A stretch of 64,000 nucleotides of DNA, taken from the NCBI GenBank assembly GCA_021521415.1, contig JAIQDT010003553.1, forward strand, positions 62,001 through 126,000. The letters are read 5' to 3'. Source of the stretch: Bidens hawaiensis (Eukaryota; Streptophyta; Magnoliopsida; Asterales; Asteraceae). Positions 1-10,581 of the stretch are shown here, in pieces. The notes below the pieces were generated by a model. The model made no database searches. It had not been told where the DNA came from and saw only the letters and a list, made by a program, of their open reading frames with translations. The stretch's first letter is position 1; each line of letters starts with the position of its first letter. A program made the position numbers and the translations under genes.

Positions 1-272
1 TTTTTTTTTTTTCTTTTTTTCTTAAAAAAAAACTTTGTAAAATGGAAAATTGAAAACAAATAACATTTCCCTTTGTGTATTGGCCGATAATCTTATCTTT
101 AAAGATCACTATCAATGATCCAACCGTTCGACTATTTCTCTATCAGTGGACCTTCGTTAGAAACACTTATCGCGTTAAGTGTTGTTTTTGAATTTCAAAC
201 CGATGTTTTAAGACTTTTGATCGGAAGAAAGATATAATTCGACTAATGTAAAACTTATCTTGAAGTGATGAT
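1..272. other. non-coding, T-rich start of window
   Basis: The first 20 or so bases are almost pure T, followed by AT-rich sequence. Read on the minus strand this lies just 3' of the SANT-like ORF at 794-273, but no continuation of that reading frame is recognisable. No other gene or repeat is seen. Confidence 0.5.
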
Positions 273-794
273 TCAGATGGCGATCCAAGTTCGTGTGAGA
301 GCAAGTTCCTCCTCCTCCGTCCATGCTAAGTACTTACGTGGCGCCGTCGGCTCCCCTGGTTGCTTCTTTTTGTGTTTAAGGCCCACCTTTCGGGTTGAAC
401 TGGAGGCCCGTGCCAATTGAGTCTCTGGCACCGTCATCGACTCCGGCTCCGGTTGGCTAGATCCGAACCCTGGCATGGGGTTTTGGAGATTGAGGAAGTT
501 GGCGTACATGTTTAAGTTCGGGTCGGGAAAAGGAAATGGATAGTTTAGGTTCGGTTGGTTTATGGTGTTCGGGAAGTTGGTTTGTTGGTTTTGCGTAGTA
601 GGGTGTTGGCAGAAACTGAGCCATGGAAAGTTTGGGCTTGGTTGGTTCGGTTGGTTTTGCGGAGCATGATATTTCCCAAAAGGGGGAATGGATCGTTCGT
701 GTTGTTTATAGGATTCATTTTTGAAGGTTTTTCTAGAAGAGATGTATTCATACTTGCTATGACGGTGCTTCACCAACCAGTAAAACTGAAGCAC
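273..794 (-). pseudogene. truncated Myb/SANT-like protein, PIF/Harbinger accessory type
   Basis: The 173-residue reading frame has an Asn/Pro/Gln-rich N-terminal half, a Ser-rich linker, a basic cluster (KHKKKQPG) and ends in RKYLAWTEEEELALTRTWIAI, immediately followed by a stop. The W-T-E-E-E-E-L-A-L motif is the first helix of a SANT/Myb-like DNA-binding domain. It is typical of the second protein of PIF/Harbinger transposons and of plant proteins often misnamed glutathione S-transferase T3-like. In the family the domain normally continues for another 60 or more residues, so this copy breaks after the first helix. No transposase ORF is nearby. The first methionine is not reliable: upstream sequence merges into an unrelated gypsy scrap. 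Domain identity is from motif recognition only. Confidence 0.5.
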
Positions 795-1010
795 CCAGTC
801 ATTTTTCCTTGGTCATTCATGAAGTGGGGATGGACATAGTCGGGATTCTACCAAAAGCACCCGGAGGAAAAGTATTCATGTTTGCTATGACATATTATAT
901 CTCTAAATGGATCGAAGCTGAAGCATTTTTACAAGTTAGAGAAAAGGAAGTTATGTCATTCATAAAGCGCAATATCCTTAGAAGGTTCGGGATCCCAGCG
1001 AAAAGAAATG
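765..1010 (+). pseudogene. Ty3/gypsy integrase fragment (Tat-like)
   Basis: Two overlapping frames together match the start of the integrase core seen intact at 9690-9905 in the Tat element: the stretch from HQPVKLKHP to FMKWG, then after a frameshift near 835 the stretch MDIVGILPKAPGGKVFMFA to IKRNILRRFGIP. The first catalytic Asp (MDIVG) is present; the second (CDNGSQF) and the Glu are lost because the fragment stops just before them. It is a dead scrap of the same or a sister family, probably left by an older insertion or deletion. Confidence 0.75.
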
Positions 1011-1790
1011 CATTAATTGGAGCTGTAGAGTTGCTCAAGTGTAAGGAACCACCATAGAGTGTTGGATCATGATTATCTTTTGACGATTTTTGACACCTCA
1101 AAGCATACCCTCTTTCCTCAACTTTTTTCATAAATTTCATTGCAGTGAGATCTTCATTCTTGAAGAAATTGTGTTCTTTCAGCATGAGCAAAAACATTGA
1201 ATAAGAACCCGGTAGAGCATTCTTAACAGTGTTGATCTTATCAGCTTTACTAGGTTCCATCTTCAGTTTATTCATCTAAGCGATTAGATGATTAAACCTT
1301 GTCAGCATCTCCACAACAGTTTCTCCCTTTAATAAGTTAAAATTTCTGAACTGGAACTTCCGCATAACTTTCTTACTCTCCTTAGTATTTCCATACTTCT
1401 CATTTTAATGTGTTGAAACAATGAAGCACATATTTTAATACTTCCAACTTGATGGAAAATATTGTCGGGTAAAGCCATAGTTAAAGTGGAATATGCCTTT
1501 GTTTCAATCTTCAAAGCTTTCTTTTCTTTTTGAGAATACTGAGTAAAAACCTTTGGGGTAAAACCAGTTGTTTCACTATCAACCATAGGTACCGTATAAA
1601 CATCGTCAAGACATCTCGAACAATCAGGGTGAACGGACCCTCTATGTGCTCGGAATCTTGGTTCCCATTTTGTAAAGTCACTAAACTTCATTAATAGGGA
1701 ACATTTTGAATGCGACCCTATGCAAGCATCGAGATGTAACATCTGTTGCATCAACACGATTTGATATGCCAGTGCGTAATAACCGGCCAT
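1010..1790 (-). pseudogene. copia-type gag fragment, copy 1 of CGAATG family
   Basis: Two frames, 1790-1329 then 1275-1010, read through a gag-like protein. Landmarks are MAGYYALAYQIVLMQQMLHL at the start, a WEPRFRAH block, ALPDNIFHQVGSIKICASLF, then after a frameshift KINTVKNALPGSYSMFL and FKNEDLTAMKFMKKVEERG. The last two resemble the UBN2/gag alpha-helical region of Ty1/copia elements. The diverged relative at 17110-16546 shares the first three blocks. No zinc knuckle, protease, integrase or RT follows: the copy ends at the gypsy integrase scrap. The PBS at 2816-2829 and LTR from 2830 lie upstream on the same strand, so this is a 3'-truncated element. Confidence 0.6.
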
Positions 1791-1799
1791 CTCAAAGTA

Positions 1800-2815
1800 T
1801 AGGTTAAAATGAAAGTTTAAGGTGAAAAATGTTTAAACTTGATACTTAAAGGTTCAATGTGTAAATATATGTAACGAATGGATGTTAATGGTTAATAGAT
1901 GAATAGTATCACAAATGAGGTATTTTTTTAATGAATGTGATAACGAATGAAGTGACGAATGACCCTCAGTATTCATGAATGATGATGACGAATAACTATC
2001 ACGAATGAAGATTCAATGATGACGAATCAACACCCAATAGGTAAACAAATAGCTTAACGAATGGATGACGAATGTGGTAAGGGATGGCATAATGTTTTAA
2101 TAGCGAATGATCTTGGCACGAATGGGTTTCTGTGACGAATGAGGTGATGAATGAGTAATGAAGAATGTGTTTTGATAACGAATAGTTGGTAATGAATCAG
2201 CTACATTAACGAATGGGGTTGTTATTCATTTGTAACAACCTTGACACGTGGCACGAATCAGTTAAGACTTGATAGTGAATGGTTATTATCAACTTAACGA
2301 ATGACGATTATGTCATAGCGAATGAGTCTATGAATCTTCAAATCTTCAACAATGGATTTTCCATATATGAGTTTTTCAGATCCAAACAATGATCCAGACG
2401 ATCACTAATCCATGAAATAACTGATCAAAACTTAACCAATTTACACATATGATAGCTTAATCAAATCGTCTCAGTCCCGCGGACAAATCCAAACCAATTC
2501 AACTCTCAATTTCAATCCAGACACAATCCGAAATCCAAAAACAACACAAAAAGAAAACTCTGTTTCCGAAACACACCAATTCAATCCCATACCATTTCAA
2601 TCTCCCTTAATACCTCAATTCAATTACCACAAAGAACACAAATTCGATTACGAACCAGATTTCAATCAAATCAGTATCAAATTAATATCTCATTATGCTA
2701 ATTGAACTAAAAATTGATAGTATTAAGTACGGATCCAAATTTAACAATTAAACAGTGATTAGTCAATCAATTCATTATGAAATACCTTATATCACACACA
2801 TGATCTAAAGTCTGA
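1800..2815 (-). repeat. leader of copy 1, with dispersed CGAATG motif array
   Basis: Non-coding leader between PBS and gag. Between about 1875 and 2325 the hexamer CGAATG, mostly inside (A/G)ACGAATGA-like octamers, occurs roughly a dozen times at irregular spacing and mainly in one orientation. The proximal part (2340-2815) is an A/C-rich tract without the motif and without a reading frame. The same architecture recurs at 17150-17940. Confidence 0.6.
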
Positions 2816-2829
2816 GCTCTGATACCACT
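2816..2829 (-). promoter_or_regulatory. primer-binding site, copy 1
   Basis: On the minus strand this reads as the TGGTATCAGAGC core complementary to the 3' end of plant initiator tRNA-Met, the usual primer of Ty1/copia elements. It sits next to the LTR end at 2830 and sets the minus orientation of the element. Confidence 0.75.
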
Positions 2830-3049
2830 TGAGAACTCTTAATTACTTAAGCTTTAATTCGTTTGATCAATTCATATCGATTAATCTATGGATATAGTTA
2901 TATGATAAGTGTATGTGAACAATTAGGTTAAATGAACGAAGTGTATGAGTGTAAATTTTGGCAGAGTAACGGCTTGGGAGGAATTACATAAAAACACTTG
3001 TTAAATTATGATGACTAAAACAGTCTATATATAGAAGACGAATGCCATT
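2830..3049 (-). repeat. LTR of CGAATG family, PBS-proximal part
   Basis: Begins TGAGAACTC in plus orientation, next to the PBS, and carries a TATATATA box-like stretch around 3025. It stops at the CCATT target duplication of the solo LTR at 3050. The other part is 16257-16545; joined length is about 509 bp. The related LTR at 17955 starts with the same TGAGAA and has the same TATATATA then CGAATG order. Confidence 0.65.
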
Positions 3050-3830
3050 TGTGACAAACTGAAAATTTTTTGCCTTTTCAGGCAGCCATCGCGACATGAC
3101 ACAAATTTTCGGACGAAAATTCTTTCAACAATGGAATGATGTGACACTCGTCAATTTCAGGTTAACTCCGTTAATTCAAACTCAAGATCACATGAACTAT
3201 GTCATTCCAGTTAACGCATTCCTTATTGCATTTAATTAGGGTTTAAATTAAGTGTGTCAATCATTACACAAATAGTCTTTCGGAGTTTCACCAAACCACA
3301 CACGAGTCAACTCAAACCGTTGGTGAACAAACAACAATTAATATGAACAAGTACTTAGTATGAATACGTATTATGTTGTGATAATATATGTTTATATGGG
3401 ATTACGTGCTTGCATGTGTAGCATTGCATCATGGATGAAATAACTATATTGTGCTAGAATTAGGTTAATTAGAAGGTTATGGGGTAAGTTGTAACATGCT
3501 AAATATATAACAACTTAATAACCAAACCCTAATCCCCCATCCCTTGCTCACGGCAGCCCCCCCTCCCCTCTCCTTGATCGGCCGAAAACCCACGAACACA
3601 CTCACATACACACAAGTTATTTTCAAGCTTGTTGAAGGATCCAAGGTGCTAACTAGGTAACTAACACCCTATCTAGTCTTTCTATTGATTTTAATTGTCT
3701 CGTTAAACATGTTAATCAAAACCCTAAATCTTAAAATTGATGAATAATGATGAGTTAGGGTTTATTTGTATGTTTGTTGATAAACACTAGTGAATTGATT
3801 ACTAGTTGTGTTGTTATTGATTGTCAATTG

Positions 3831-4514
3831 TGTTGGGTGTGGATTTTTATCCTCGGAATTGAGCTTAACTTAAGGATATTGACTCAAGCGGTTATTCTGT
3901 GGAAGGTACGTTGACTAATTCAATTGTCCTATATTATCTAACTGTTTTGCAGATAGGAGCACGTGTTAAATATGTTTATGAGAACGTGGATTGCAACGGA
4001 ATATAACTTGAACTTCGTCAACCGACAAACGTGGAAGCTAACGGCTTGTTAAAGAAATAGTCTATGGTTTCCGGATTTTTCAGGATAACAGTTGTAATCT
4101 CTTATTATATATTGAGCTGATAATATCATAGGTCACACACACTTTTCACGATCTAGCTTACTAGCAAATTCTGTAACACTTAGCATTCGATCACTTATCA
4201 GCTCCAACCTCTGTAATCACCCGTTTTTTTGATATTAATAAACTTTACGGTGATAGTTTTCACCGTCCGGGGGTTTTTTGTGCCGGAGATTATAATATTC
4301 ACGCGTAATTCGACCAAAAGTTAAGCTCGTAATCTTTAACCAAAGGTATTCGACTAAAGATTAGGTTGTAAACTCTTGACCGAGACGGAGACTATTATAT
4401 TCAAGGGTTTTTTCCCTCGTGATCATATCTTTGTGTCCGATCTATTTACCATTTAGCACCTAGCCTCACGCACTAATTTGATCAAAAGTTAGTTGCTAAT
4501 TTTTGACCGAAACA
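3831..4514 (+). repeat. 5' LTR of Tat element
   Basis: 684 bp, begins TGTTGGG and ends GACCGAAACA just before the PBS. Nearly identical to 13763-14445, with scattered substitutions (for example CTGTGGAAGG against CTGAGGAAGG) indicating moderate age. Confidence 0.92.
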
Positions 4515-4517
4515 ATT

Positions 4518-4535
4518 TGGCGCCCACCGTGGGGC
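4518..4535 (+). promoter_or_regulatory. primer-binding site of Tat element
   Basis: TGGCGCCCACCGTGGGGC begins three bases after the LTR end. The TGG start and GC-rich run are those of a tRNA 3'-end complement; I cannot name the tRNA without a search. This is a different primer from the TGGTATCAGAGC used by the copia elements here. Confidence 0.7.
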
Positions 4536-4545
4536 AAATGGTGCT

Positions 4546-6828
4546 TTGATCATTATTCATTCTCAAACGAAACCCTACTCTCAATATACACAACATGTCT
4601 TCACAACCCAAGATTTTTCATCTTCTACCGCAGCCTCAGAATCCTCAACGAAACCTTCCATGCCTCCTCCTTCTTCTGTTGCTGTTATCCCAAAGAAACC
4701 TGACAACATTCATAAGAAAGCTGCTACTCCAGTATTTTCGGGATCGAGACAATCCCCCCAGGATCCCGTTATGGTATCTAATAATGAGCTTTTGTCTATT
4801 TATAAGTGATTACAGGAACAGATGGATCGTCAGAACAAGACCAACCAGATGCTGGTAAAGGAACTAGAAGATATCAGGAAAGCCAAGAAGCTGGCGGAAG
4901 AATTCACACCATTAACCCCAAGATCTCTGGATTTCACTCCTCCAGGATCCTCAGGATTGGTGCGTCCGGAGTCAACCACGGCGTACAACCCTGGATCCTC
5001 GCTTTTCCAGCACTCAGGGTCCACGGGATTATACTCATCCGGATCCCAAGGATACTTGCATGCATCCATTGCTGGGCCGTTTCAACATGCAGGATCCTCA
5101 GGATTGGCGCAGCAGGGAGAATCCTCAGGTCCTTATCAACAGGCGTTATCCTCAGGATTGGCGAAGCAGGGAGGATCCTCAGGTCCTTATCAACAGGCGT
5201 TATCCTCAGGATTGGCGCAGCAGGGAGGATATTCAGGTCCTTATCAACAGGTGGTATCCTTAGGATTTCCACAACGGGCAGGATTCTCAGGAGTACCTCC
5301 ATCAGGATTCTTCAATCTTCAGCAGCCATATGCTCAGACTCAGCAATTTGTAGGGTCCTCCGAGGTGCACCAGGGAGACTTCATCCCGATGCAGGCTAAC
5401 ACCTCGAACACTCCATTTGTCACTCCAGGAAATACTATGTTTGGAAATGCCAGCTACAACACCCAAACCGTTCCTCAGAATATCAATCAGGGTAACACTT
5501 TCAATACAATTCCTTTTAATGCTAATCAGGGAATTTTGCAGGATGCAGGCATAAGTTCAAGTTTAGCTCGAGAGTTACAGAAACTCAAAGACATGATATC
5601 AAACGTCCCTGGCGTAATCCGTCCCATAGCTGAAGTTCCTACTGATAGCCACAAGATATCCCGGTTCGTGCCATCGATTAGCGACGTGCAGATCCCAAAA
5701 CGGTTTCAAACCCCAAATATAAAACTATATGATGGCTCGACAGATCCTGAGGAACAAGTCGCACAATACAGAGAACGTATGGAGATCAATCCAATCCCTA
5801 TGGAAATCAAGGAAGCATGTCTTTGTAAAGGGTTTGGGTCTACCTTAACCGGAGCAGCCATGAAATGGCTACTGAGTATTCCCCCTAACACTATCAATTC
5901 TTTTTCTCATTTAGTTAACATGTTTAATAACCAGTTTTCTTGTAGTAGAACTTTTGAGAAAATGACAGGTGATCTTTATAGGGTTACCCAGAATCCTGGG
6001 GAATCCTTGAGAGATTTTATTACCAGGTTTAGTAAGGAGTCGCTGGAAATCCCGAACCTAAACCCAGCTTCAGCAGTGGAAGCTCTCAAGTTGGGGTTAG
6101 AGAAGGGCTCCTCTTTCTATGATGATCTCGTTATGACTCCATGCAGGTCATTAGATGAAGCAAGAAGCAGAGCTCTGAGGTTTATCAGGCTAGAAGATGA
6201 CAAGAAAAATTCTAAGGTCGATATCCCGAAGTATGATCAGACGAACAGGAAATTCGAATCCCCGGGAAAGTCTTTTCGAGCAAAGACTTACCACAAGCCT
6301 GATAACCCCTGGATTAATGCAGTAGATGAAGAAGATGACGAAGAATATCCTAAAATCTCTGAATATTGTTTTTCTGTTGATATTGGTGGATTAATGTGTG
6401 CCATGCAGAATTTAGGTGAAAAAGCCAGGTGGCCAAGGAAGATGGAGAAACCAGGAGCATGGAAAGACAAATCAAAATGGTGTGCCTTCCACGAAGACTT
6501 TGGGCACTTGACTGATGATTGCATTGCACTCAGAAGGGAGATCATCTATCTTCTCAGCAAGGGCCACCTGAAAGAGCTACTTGGCAAGAAGAAGGGAAGA
6601 GAGCAAGATCCTGAGAAAATCCCTGAAAATCCAACTCCTCCACCAATGGATGCAAGAACAATCATGTTCATATCCGGAGGATCCGACATCTGTGGAACCT
6701 CTTATTCTGCTGCAAAGAGAAATGCTGACCAAAGAAAGTTAGAAGTGGCTGACAGGCCAACAAAGACTTCTATTCTCACTCAAGAGAGGATTGTATCCTT
6801 CGATGAAAGTGAGAGAGCCGATGTTTAG
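4546..6828 (+). pseudogene. Tat element gag polyprotein, interrupted by one TGA
   Basis: A continuous frame from 4546 carries one in-frame TGA at 4807-4809; the long part runs 4822-6828 (668 residues). The first 150 residues are Ser/Gly/Gln/Pro-rich and include a minisatellite-encoded repeat (residues about 92-150). The retrotransposon gag domain follows at about residues 299-460 (IKLYDGSTDPEEQVAQYRERM, FNNQFSCSRTFEKMTGDLYR, NPGESLRDFITRFSKE). A zinc-binding WCAFHEDFGHLTDDC motif lies at about 552-566. This gag order and the CxFHxxxGHxTxxC form are usual for Tat elements. The TAG at 6826-6828 separates it from protease in the same frame. Structural role: capsid and RNA packaging. Confidence 0.88.
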
Positions 6829-7269
6829 GATTCCCATCATGATAGTTTGGTAATAACTTTATATGTGGCTAACCATTATGTACGTAGGATCCTAGATGTC
6901 GGAAGCTCTGTCAACATTATTCAATTAGACGTGCTGAAAAAGATGAATATTCCTGAGGATGAAATCATCCCTAGTTCCTCAGTATTGGTTGGATTCAGTG
7001 GAGAAACTAAAAACACTATTGGGGAGGTTAAGCTCCCAATATATGTCAAAGGGGTAAATAAAATGCAAAAATTTTGTGTTATTGACTGTTTATCTTGTTG
7101 CAATATTATATTAGGCAGGCCCTGGATACATGATATGAAAGCAGTTCCCTCCACTTATCACCAATGTGTAAAACTCCCAAGTCCATGGGGAGTTATCAAA
7201 ATCATGAGTGACCAACAAGACGCCAAGAATTGCTACACCTCTTCCATGAAGTGTACTGCCAAACCCTAG
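6829..7269 (+). pseudogene. Tat element protease region
   Basis: In the same frame as gag. It contains an aspartic-protease core RRILDVGSSVNIIQ (active-site Asp retained in D-V-G-S-S; the usual Thr/Ser after Asp is Val) and the downstream flap/hydrophobic block CCNIILGRPWIHDMKAVPST typical of retropepsins in this lineage. It ends at TAG 7267-7269, and further stops lie before the RT frame opens at 7306. Role in an intact element: cleavage of the gag-pol polyprotein. Confidence 0.8.
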
Positions 7270-7305
7270 CAGGCGTAACAATTACAGAAGCCAGCATGAG
7301 GCGTA

Positions 7306-8740
7306 ATGGAGGCCAGGGAAAAAGAAATTAAAGAAGTACCTTTTTATCCCAAGGATCCTGAAGCCAAAGTGCTGATAGGAACTAGAATTCCTGAGGATAT
7401 TGAGTCAAAATTGCTCGATTTCCTCAAGTCAAGGCTATCAACATTTGCATGGAAACATGAAGATATGACAGGTATTTCCAAAGATATTATAACACATAAA
7501 CTTGGAATTGATAACTCTTTCAGGCCAATCCATCAAAAGAGAAGAAAGTTTGCACCTGAAAGAAACATAATCATTCAAGAGGAAGTAGAAAGACTCTTGA
7601 AGGCAAAATGATTAGGGAAGTTCAATATCCCCGATGGTTAGCAAATGTGGTGGTTGTATATAAAAAGAATGGCAAATGGAGAGTTTGCGTAGATTTCACA
7701 GACTTGAATAAGGCTTGTCCTAAAGATCCATTCCCTCTACCACACATTGATTCAATGGTGGATGCTACAGCTTGTCATGAGATGCTGACATTTATGGACG
7801 CATCCTCAGGATTTCAGCAAATCCAGATGGAGCCCTCAGATCAAGAAGATACGCCCTTCATGACTCCCACAAGTATTTATTGTTATATTTCTATGCCCTT
7901 TGGACTTAGAAATGCAGGTGCAACCTATCAGAGGTTAGTTAACATGATGTTCAAAGAGCAACTGGGGGACACAATGGAGGTCTATATTGATGATATGGTG
8001 GTGAAGTCCAAGAAAGCTGAAGATCACCTTCAAGATCTCAAGACAGCATTTGATATACTCGACGAATACAACATGAAGCCGAATCCTTCGAAATGCCATT
8101 TCGGAGTGAAGGCTGGAAAATTCTTGGGATACATGGTCACCAAAAGGGGGATAGAGGCGAGTCCAGAACAGATACAAGCTATCCTGAATCTGAAATCCCC
8201 AGAATCAGTCAAGGATGTTCAAAGGCTGACCGACAGGATAGCAGCGCTCAACAGATTCATATCCAAATCCTCAGAAAAATGCAAAGAATTTTATGATATC
8301 CTGAAGAAAAACAAAAGGTTCGAGTGGACCAGTAAGCATGAGGAAGCTTTAGCATCCTTAAAAGCTTATCTTTCTTCTGCTCCTCTACTGGTAAAACCCG
8401 AGGAAGGTGAATCTCTATCTCTATATCTTGCTGTATCAAATAATGCTATAAGTGCAGTTTTGGCTAAGGATCTCAAAGGTCAGCAACACCCCATATATTA
8501 TGTAAGTAAAAGTCTTTTGGATGCTGAAACCAGGTATTCTTATCTTGAGAAATTAATTTTAGCCCTTATTCTGGCATCTACTAAACTTAGACATTAATTT
8601 GAAACTCACCCTATATGTATTAAAACTAACTATCCTATTAAGTCTGTTTTGAGAAAACCAGAAATGTCACGTAGAATGGAAAAATGGGCAGTAAAGCTGA
8701 GTGCATATGATATAAGATAAGAACCTAGGACTGCTATCAA
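7306..8740 (+). pseudogene. Tat element reverse transcriptase and first RNase H
   Basis: The frame 7306-7611 (KSRLSTFAWKHEDMTGIS onward) shifts by one base near 7605 into 7608-8597. The RT palm motifs are clear: VCVDFTDLNKACPKDPFPLP, LTFMDASSGFQQIQM and the catalytic VYIDDMVVKS (about 7979-8008, YxDD-type I-D-D). The RT-RNase H connection FLGYMVTKRGIEASPEQI and the LKAYLSSAPLL block follow. Two in-frame TAA codons, 8595-8597 and 8718-8720, break the first RNase H (around KLRH and SAYDIR). The product cannot be made as one protein. Confidence 0.9.
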
Positions 8741-8762
8741 ATCCCAGGCATTAACAGATTTT

Positions 8763-9593
8763 GTGGCTGATTTCACCAGTAAGCTTAAAGAAAAGGCAGA
8801 CTTGGAAGTCCAACAACTTGAAGAAACAAAAGATAAGTGGACTCTATACACTGATGGTGCTTCAAATGTTAGAGGAACAGGTCTCGGGATTCTGCTGAAA
8901 TCGCCACAGGGGGACATTATACCTCAATCCATATCCTGCGGATTTCAAGCCACAAATAATGTGGCAGAATATGAAGCTTTGATAGCAGGATTACAACTAG
9001 CAATCGACATGAAAATCAGGTTTATTCAAGTACATGTTGATTCATTATTATTAACTAATAATTTTAATGGTTCATATACCATTAGAGGAGAAAGACTAAT
9101 GAAATATCTAGAGCTAGTAAAAAAACTAGCAAAGTGTTTCGAAATATTTGATATTTCGCAGGTACCTAGGGAAGAGAATGTTGAAGCAGACGCCATGGCA
9201 TATTTAGCCTCATCCTTCAGGATACCAGAAGGTGTCAAGATCCCTATCGTACACATCCTGAGCCCAGCAATAGAAGAGCAAGGTGTCAATGAAATATCAA
9301 AAGACAACGAAGATATGGGAGTCAAGAATCCTGAGGATAATGAAGATTCTGGGTTTATCCCAATCAGGAAATATATTCAGGATGGAGTTATCCCCAAGGG
9401 CGAAAACCCAAGAGCTTTTCGCACAAAGGTAATCCCATATACTATAATGAATGATTTATTATACAGAAAATCTCTTGCAGGACCATATCTTAGATGCTTG
9501 GAGAAGGCAGAAGCTCAAGAAGTTCTTCAAGATATCCTTGATGGAGACTGTGAGAATCACACTGGGGCAGAGCTCTATTCTCCAAAATCCTGA
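8763..9593 (+). pseudogene. Tat element second (archaeal-type) RNase H
   Basis: Same frame as RT after the two stops. LYTDGASNVRGTGLGILL starts near 8846 and carries the first catalytic Asp. VAEYEALIAGLQLAI carries the Glu, VHVDSLLLTNNFNG the second Asp, and EENVEADAMAYLAS the last Asp region. Presence of this additional RNase H between the ordinary RNase H and integrase is the diagnostic feature of the Tat lineage. The frame continues into the integrase N-terminus and ends at TGA 9591-9593. Confidence 0.85.
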
Positions 9594-10581
9594 GGACGGG
9601 GTATTTCTGGCCAACGATGAAGAGGGATGCTATGAATTATTCTCGGAAATGTGATGCATGCCAAAGACATAGCAACATTTTGCACCAGCCAGCAGAACCA
9701 TTATATCCTACTATATCCCCTTGGCCTTTTATGAAGTGGGGAATGGATATCGTGGGGAAATTACCAAGAGCTCCAGGAGGAAAAGTCTTTATGTTGGCTA
9801 TGATAGATTATTTCTCAAAGTGGATCAAAGCGGAAGCCTTTGTTCAAGTCAGAGAGAAAGAAGTTATCTCGTTCATCAAGCGCAATATCCTGACCAGATT
9901 TGGGATCCCGACAGAGATAGTATGTGACAATGGTTCGCAATTCATCAGCAAGAGAACAACTAACTTCTATGGCAGTTGGGGAATCAAGATGATCACATCA
10001 ACACCTGTCCACACTCAGGCTAATGGACAGGCCGAATCAAGCAACAAAATCATTATCAATAACCTGAAGAAAAAGTTGGGGTCTAAGAAAGGAAAGTGGG
10101 CCGAGGAACTACCTTTTGTTCTTTGGGCAGATAGAACCACTTCTAAGAATGCTACTGGTCAGACTCCTTTCTCATTAGTGTTTGGAGCTGAAGCGGTTAT
10201 CCCCACAGAGATGGTTATCCCGACGGCCAGAGTCACTCATCAAAATCCTGAAGATACACTCGTAACCTACTTGAAGATTTAGAGGCAGTAGAAGAACTCC
10301 GGGATTTGGCAAAGATCAGAATGGCTTCTTATCAACAGAAGATAGCAAAGTCCTATAATAAGAATATCAGAGTTCGAAGGTTTCAAGAAGGGGATTTGGT
10401 TCTCCGAAAAGCTTTTCAAAATACTACCAATCCTACGGATGGGAAGCTCGCACCAAAGTGGGAAGGTCCTTACCTGATCGATTCGGAAGCAGGAAAGGGG
10501 GCATACAAGTTGTCTACTTTGAATGGTGACTTACTACCAAGGGCTTGGAATGCTATACATCTCAAAAAATATTTCATGTAA
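9594..10581 (+). pseudogene. Tat element integrase, frameshifted
   Basis: After a frameshift at about 9590-9620 the frame 9617-10282 carries the CDACQRH end of the zinc-binding HHCC domain and the DDE core: MDIVGKLP (Asp), CDNGSQF (Asp), TQANGQAESSNK (Glu). A second shift near 10281 moves to 10306-10581, which encodes the C-terminal region (FQEGDLVLRKAF, KWEGPYLID, NAIHLKKYFM). The HHCC motif is broken by the first shift. The integrase start also occurs as the scrap at 765-1010. Confidence 0.88.

Noticed and set aside
1870..2330. CRISPR-like or satellite array of CGAATG
   Set aside because: The repeat is only 6-8 bp, spacing is irregular and there are no uniform spacers; this is a plant retroelement leader.
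4934..5302. Minus-strand frame with repeated ILRI motifs
   Set aside because: Shadow of the gag minisatellite on the opposite strand.
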